DNA of 64,000 nucleotides from Sclerodactyla briareus (lineage: Eukaryota > Echinodermata > Holothuroidea > Dendrochirotida > Sclerodactylidae): positions 310,001-374,000 of the forward strand of contig JAODTK010005443.1 in NCBI GenBank assembly GCA_026419785.1, read 5' to 3'. A program made the translations under genes and the position numbers. This document shows positions 59,510 to 64,000 of the stretch, piece after piece. The notes beneath the pieces were generated by a model, which saw nothing but the letters and a program-made list of their open reading frames with translations, did not search any database and was not told where the DNA came from. Position 1 is the stretch's first letter. Every line of letters starts with the position of its first letter.

Positions 59510-60095
59510 ATAACTGATCCGGGGAACATTCTCTGATCTCCAAATTATGAGTGTGAGATTTTGATATGTCCTCTCTTCATCAATACCTTCCTGTAGACGG
59601 ATCTGTTGCGTATATATAGATTGGCCAACTGCTAAAACGACTTGTACATGCCTCCGTAACATCACATCTCGATGCCATAACAGTCTTCTCTATGGCCTAC
59701 CAAACCTGAGACTGCAAAGCTACAACATGTGCAAAATAGTGCCGCCCGCGTTGTCCTGGGTGTTAGTGGCAATATGTGAACATAAATGCCTTTCATTGGC
59801 TTCCACATGTAAGCCGCATCATGTATAAAATTGTGATGCTTACCTACTGAAGTCCACTCACAGTTTTCTCCTGGTCTTCTCAACTGCTTACATTCGGGGA
59901 ACCTTCGCTCCGTCTCTCCGCTGCTCAACTCTTGGGAACGACCTGCCACCCTGCCAATAAAGACTCTTTTTATATACTGTTTCATTTTCATTTTAGTTAT
60001 TCTATCTACCCTTTTTTTTATTTGTACAGCGCCTAGAGCCTCGTGTTATTTGGCGCTAATAATTAAGACCCTATTAATTATTATTATTATTTTTA
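59510..60095 (+). mobile_element. 3' end of a CR1/L2-type LINE
   Basis: Translated in shifting frames it gives LLYGLPNLRLQKLQHVQNSA and ARVVLGVS, then LPTCKPHHV-like text matching HWLPV, and a C-terminus ending in TCHPANKDSFYIL-like residues. The 3' tail, with GCGCCTAGAGCC and TTTGGCGCTAATAAT followed by an ATT microsatellite (60076-60095), is typical of CR1/L2 elements. The catalytic part of the RT is missing. It lies inside an apparent intron of the + strand gene. Confidence 0.75.
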
Positions 60096-60277
60096 TATTT
60101 TGATGATTTAGATTTTATTTCCCCTTTTTTGAGAACAGTTCTGAAATCACTTTAGACCATTACCCCCTGTTCATTGGTAACATTTTCATTCCCACACCAT
60201 ATATTACACAACTCCTTCGCTGTTCACACCTGCCACTGACATCATGCCACAATCACTGTGTCCCCATACCCCCATAG

Positions 60278-60520
60278 GTCTGCCAACCTACAATGCAACG
60301 ATATATCTATTACCATTTACCCCTGGGTGGAGTGCATCAATAAAAAAAGCACCTTGTACAACGTGAACCTCAAGCCCCACAACCATGGGTTTTGGGAGCT
60401 TGACGGCTCCCAATTAGGCCACCAAGCTCTCCATGACCATTGGGCTTCGAGACCAACCAAAATGTCACCATCGAAGCCTAATGACCCCATAATAAGTTAT
60501 CTCATCATAACGTATCATCA
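60278..60520 (+). CDS. possible exon, limits unclear
   Basis: After CCCATACCCCCATAG the frame reads SANLQCNDISITIYPWVECI, NKKSTLYNVNLKPHNHGFWE and LDGSQLGHQALHDHW. Composition is protein-like and open for over 75 codons, but no donor is compelling and no family is recognised. Confidence 0.4.
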
Positions 60521-60731
60521 TTCGACAACCCCCAGCTATCCATTAACTCAAATACTACTCGTTTGATTGGTTGATGAAGTATAGGTAGCTAGCAGAAGTA
60601 ACGTTCCTGTGACTGAGAATTTGCTCTCTTCAATGAAGCTCAGATGTGTTCATCGATGCATGGTTGCTAAACCCACCCAAGTATCCAACACAGCGAATAT
60701 CATTTCTCTTGACTCTGTCGTTTTATCTCAG

Positions 60732-60826
60732 AGACAAAATGTTATCGCCAAACGCCAGAGGTGGCAGCTACCTCCTGAATCATCCATCTGAAAACATTGG
60801 AAAAGGGAAAGTGGACTCATTCCCAG
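60732..60826 (+). CDS. exon of unidentified + strand gene
   Basis: A strong acceptor (CTGTCGTTTTATCTCAG) and donor (CCCAG|GTAGGT) bound 95 bases reading DKMLSPNARGGSYLLNHPSE, NIGKGKVDSFP. Phase 2 in and 1 out. The other two frames are closed or shorter. The family is not recognised. Confidence 0.6.
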
Positions 60827-61172
60827 GTAGGTTGCCTGATCATTTGTTTGGAGTGATGGTTCAGTTGGGTATGTATCTGTATGACTGCTGGATGAAGCTG
60901 TTGCCAAAGCATCTGGGTGTAGTCTGGGATATAACCAATCATATTCCTGCATATAACTTGGGTTCCATTCACCTTTATTTTTATAGTACCCATACTGTAG
61001 TCTTCTATTGTCATTGACTGATATAAAACCTACATTGAAACATCTCGCTTTGAAATGATATATTGATCGTAATTCGTAATTTCGTGGAATATGTCACTGT
61101 GATGAAACAATATATTTGTTACAGCCTGGCCGCTTCTTGGGATCTGCTAACTGATCACCATTCTCTCCATAG

Positions 61173-61223
61173 AAATGACTCGAGTGGTGTAATTCCGGCT
61201 GAAGTTCTTCGTCTAGTGATGAG
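61173..61223 (+). CDS. candidate exon of unidentified + strand gene
   Basis: CCATTCTCTCCATAG precedes 51 bases reading NDSSGVIPAEVLRLVM, ending TGAG|GTATCA (phase 2 out). The next exon expects phase 1, so a one-base error or an unseen exon lies between them. Confidence 0.55.
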
Positions 61224-61272
61224 GTATCAAACGATGACATTCTTTTTCAATATCATTGATGCTTATTTGTAG

Positions 61273-61345
61273 GAGCTTCAACTGGTGAACTTCATTACAT
61301 CTGTCTGGAGAATACAGTGAACAGTGGAGTACTGAAACAGCACAA
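61273..61345 (+). CDS. exon of unidentified + strand gene
   Basis: GATGCTTATTTGTAG precedes ASTGELHYICLENTVNSGVL, KQH, ending CACAA|GTGAGG. The two leftover bases join T of the next exon to give N, keeping the frame open. Confidence 0.65.
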
Positions 61346-61433
61346 GTGAGGCCCATGCTCATGGTTGGATATGAGCTGCCAGTCTGTTAGCCTTGGTAGC
61401 AAATAATAATTCTACCCATTCTCCTCGCCACAG

Positions 61434-61492
61434 TGAGAATAGATATGAAGGGGGACATGGCTACCTGTCTGCCTTCCAGTACAAACTCTACG
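61434..61492 (+). CDS. exon of unidentified + strand gene
   Basis: CATTCTCCTCGCCACAG precedes ENRYEGGHGYLSAFQYKLY, ending CTACG|GTAATT. It is in phase with the exons on both sides. The aromatic, helix-like composition gives no family match I can name. Confidence 0.7.
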
Positions 61493-61574
61493 GTAATTAA
61501 TATGACCTAATCCATGGTAATTGTAACGTGATTGAAGGGGGAGGGGGGGGGTGGGGGGGCAGGGCATGGACAAA

Positions 61575-61625
61575 AGAAATGAGAGTGCACCCATGAGTGT
61601 GGTGCTCTGTATATGATATGAAGCT
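61575..61625 (+). repeat. isolated unit related to the 63.3 kb minisatellite
   Basis: GTGTGGTGCTCTGTATATGA followed by TATGAAGCTACTG matches the minisatellite unit (TGGTGCTCTGTGTATATGAT...CTACTGCTG) almost 1.7 kb before the main array. Confidence 0.55.
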
Positions 61626-61641
61626 ACTGTTGTTCTTACAG

Positions 61642-61674
61642 GGTTGGCCTATTTAGCTCAAACCAGCTATGCTG
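61642..61674 (+). CDS. exon of unidentified + strand gene
   Basis: CTGTTGTTCTTACAG precedes LAYLAQTSYA, ending TGCTG|GTGAGT. It is in phase with the previous exon and, across a 2.3 kb intron filled with repeats, with the segment at 63982. Confidence 0.65.
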
Positions 61675-61699
61675 GTGAGTATTGGAATCTGCATGTCAC

Positions 61700-63105
61700 T
61701 CTCTATGATTCTATATATCTATCTATCCAGTGTGTCAAACATTGCCTTTTTGGCCCCAATCAGTCAGTCTGTGATGGATGTAATCAACTTGGACACATAT
61801 TCATGACCATGGGAAATGATTGACTGTGAAGGTCAAGGTCAAAGTTCATTAAAGGGGCAGTAAGGCCATTATGTGTCAAATTTCGAATGTATCTCCTACA
61901 AATTTGGTGCACATTGCTGATGTCGGTCATAATGATGGGATAACAGCGTACCCTTTGTGGTGTTCGGACATTTTTGATCCAAGGTCCCACTTGGGCCCGA
62001 GGGGCAATTCTATGAAATTTCCACACAATGGTCTTGAAATCATCTCCTCCCACACGCCTAATGATTTTCTTCAAAGTTACATGTACGGTCCTTGGGTAGA
62101 TAGGCCATTGGGGCTGTCAGCAATTTTCGGCCCGGGCCCGTGTTTGGGCCATAGGGCCCATTATATGAAAATACTGCAAATCTTGTATCTCCTACAACTT
62201 TAGTTTTAAGGTATGATGTTCATATAATGATGGTCAATAACCCTACTTCGGGGTTTTCAGGATTATTGTCCACGGTACGACTCGGACTAAGGGCCCATTT
62301 CATGATATTCACACAATGTGGTACTTGAAAGCATCTCCTCCCACAAGCTTCATTGATTTCTCAAAGCTACATGAACGCTCCTTGAGTAGAGGGCCAGTGG
62401 GGTGTTCGGCAACTGGGGCCCAGTTGGGCCCTAAGGCCCATTATATGAAAGACTGCAAACATCTAAAGCCTATGTCTACTACAAATTTCTGAGCTTGCAC
62501 CAGTGCTGATGCTACAGTCCTAATAATCGGGCTACATTGCACCCCCATACTTCGTCCGGCACCCGTGGCCCCAGGAATTTAGGACCAAGGCCCCGTGTGG
62601 GCCTGGGGCCCATCATGTGGAATATGCAAAATGCCCCCTTCTCACATAAGATACTCCGCCAAGTTTGGTGCACCGTGCTCCACCTGGCGCACGCGCCACA
62701 TAATGAGCAGCCCACAACACAGCCATACTTTTGAGTTGTTCAGAAATTTTTGCGTCCAAGATCCCACTTGCCTGCAGTCCCATTTTATGAAATTTCACAC
62801 AATGGTTACTTGAATTCATCTCCTCCCAAGCTTAATTGATGTTCCTCAAAAAGTTACATGTAAAGCTCTTGGGTAGGGCCATTGGGGGTGTTCATGATTT
62901 TTTGCCCAGGACCCATGGGGCCCTAGGTCCAATTATATGAAATGCTGCAAACTCTTGTATCTACTACAAAGTCTGTTGCAACAGAGCTGATGTTCATCAT
63001 AAGGATAGTTAATAGCCATGCCTTCAGAGGCTGAGATTTAGGACCCACGCCCAGTGTGGGCCATGGTGCCCATCATGTGGAATGTTATTGATGCTAAGAC
63101 ATCTT
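61700..63105 (+). repeat. imperfect tandem array of GGGCCC-rich modules (inverted copy)
   Basis: Phrases CCAAGGTCCCACTTGGGCC, ATCTCCTCCCACA, TTGGGTAG...GGCCATTGGGG, GGGCCCATTATATGAAA and TTGTATCTCCTACAA recur every 0.3-0.5 kb. They are the reverse complement of those at 22.8-24.8 kb. The left edge has a short TATC run and CATTGCCTTTTTGGCCCC, mirroring the GATA edge of the other copy. It lies in an intron. Confidence 0.75.
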
Positions 63106-63261
63106 TGGCCGTATGAAGATTGAGGTCAAAAGTCGTTACTGCGGCATAATAGACCATTGTTTGAAAACGTGCCGTCTGGCCTCATGATCTTGAACATTTA
63201 AACAGAATTGTACATTGTCTGGTTACATTTGTGGGTTTGAGTACAGCACCAGTGGGCTCTA

Positions 63262-63925
63262 GTTATGAATATGGGACATACTGCTGTCATGGGGTGCTCA
63301 TGTATATGAATGGGACCTAGCGTCATGCATGGTGCTCTGTGTTTTGATATGGGACCTTACTGCTGTCATGCATGGTGCTCTGTGTATATGTTATGTGGGA
63401 CATACTGCTCTGAATGTGTGGTGATCGGGGTATATATATGGGACTTACTGCTGCAGCATGGGGCGCGGGTATATGATATGGGACCTTAATGCTGTCAGTG
63501 TGGTGACTCTATGAATATTGATATGGGACATACTGGGTCATGCATGGTGCTCTGTGTATATGATATGGACTACTGCTGTCATGGTGGTGCTCTGATTATG
63601 AATGGGACCTACCGGCTGCATGTGTGGTGCTCTGTGATAGATATGGGACCTACTGGCTGTCATGGCATGGGGGCATCTGTGTATATGAATGGGGACCTAC
63701 TGCTGTCATGTGTGGTGCTCTAGGTATATGATATGGGACTACTGCTGGTCATGCATGGTGCTCTGTTGTATATGATTGGGACCTATGCTGTCATGTGGGT
63801 GCTCTATGTATATTATATGGGACCTACTGCTGTCATGGGTTGATGCCCTATGTATATTATATAAGACCTACTGCTGTCATGTTTGGTGTCATGTATAATA
63901 TATATATGTGACCTTACTGACAGCC
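63262..63925 (+). repeat. minisatellite, about 15-16 units of about 44 bp
   Basis: The unit is approximately GGGACCTACTGCTGTCATG followed by CATGGTGCTCTGTGTATATG plus a short AT segment. Units vary by single-base indels (TATGGGACATACTGC, GGGACTTACTGC, GGACTACTGC). The array sits in the intron just before the exon start at 63982. It is not a CRISPR: units abut without unique spacers. Confidence 0.85.
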
Positions 63926-63981
63926 AGAATTGTCACAAACTGTGGTCGGCTCTTCTAACTAACACCTATTCTCCGACGCAG

Positions 63982-64000
63982 CTACCAGGTTTGGTCAGTA
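63982..64000 (+). CDS. exon start, cut by the window edge
   Basis: CTATTCTCCGACGCAG precedes 19 bases that complete the split codon as A and read TRFGQ before the window ends. The phase continues exactly from the exon ending at 61674. Confidence 0.5.

Noticed and set aside
63262-63925. CRISPR-like regular repeats
   Set aside because: Units adjoin without unique spacers, vary by indels and lie in an animal intron. It is a minisatellite.

Overview
This window looks like nuclear DNA of a multicellular animal, most likely a marine invertebrate. There are no bacterial-style genes. Coding sequence is limited to short exon-like pieces bounded by AG and GT, and the rest is a dense mixture of LINE fragments, PIF/Harbinger and hAT DNA transposons, tRNA-derived SINEs, inverted-repeat elements, microsatellites and minisatellites. 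Transposon-derived frames break repeatedly at small indels and long G or C runs. That fits old copies, lightly polished long-read assembly, or both, so ORF lengths and single-base details should be read with caution. The species cannot be named from the sequence. I recognised no LTR or virus-like element.

Layout. 1-24.9 kb is repeat-dominated: the 3' end of a LINE (about 5.37-5.78 kb) interrupted or abutted by two tandem Harbinger-like copies (5.78-8.48 kb), tandem duplications at 9.3-10.9 kb, G-run hairpin repeats, a nested Harbinger pair (18.68-20.24 kb), two related copies of a composite repeat (1.9-2.8 and 18.1-21.7 kb) and an imperfect tandem array (22.8-24.8 kb) ending in a GATA microsatellite and a G-run. 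26.64-28.97 kb is a 5'-truncated LINE on the minus strand with a recognisable reverse transcriptase (FADD) and a poly(A) tail. 31.4-32.55 kb holds a SINE and a foldback-like element. 34.94-35.09 kb carries the one confidently named host exon, the first exon of sulfiredoxin (minus strand). 35.5-38.8 kb is a non-autonomous element with terminal inverted repeats of more than 800 bp.

From about 42.4 kb to the right edge the + strand carries a series of exon-like segments with plausible splice sites. Two groups keep phase perfectly across several introns (56.33-58.59 kb and 61.27-64.0 kb). They suggest one or two long multi-exon genes that I could not assign to a family. Their introns hold a hAT element, a hairpin MITE, a small hAT MITE, SINEs, a CR1/L2-type LINE tail, a segmental duplication, an inverted counterpart of the 22.8-24.8 kb array, and a minisatellite with units of about 44 bp just before the last exon start.

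How the parts relate: the only genes that can be read as cellular functions are sulfiredoxin (repair of hyperoxidised peroxiredoxin) and the unidentified + strand gene(s). Everything else is selfish or structural DNA that has inserted into, duplicated within, or expanded between them.
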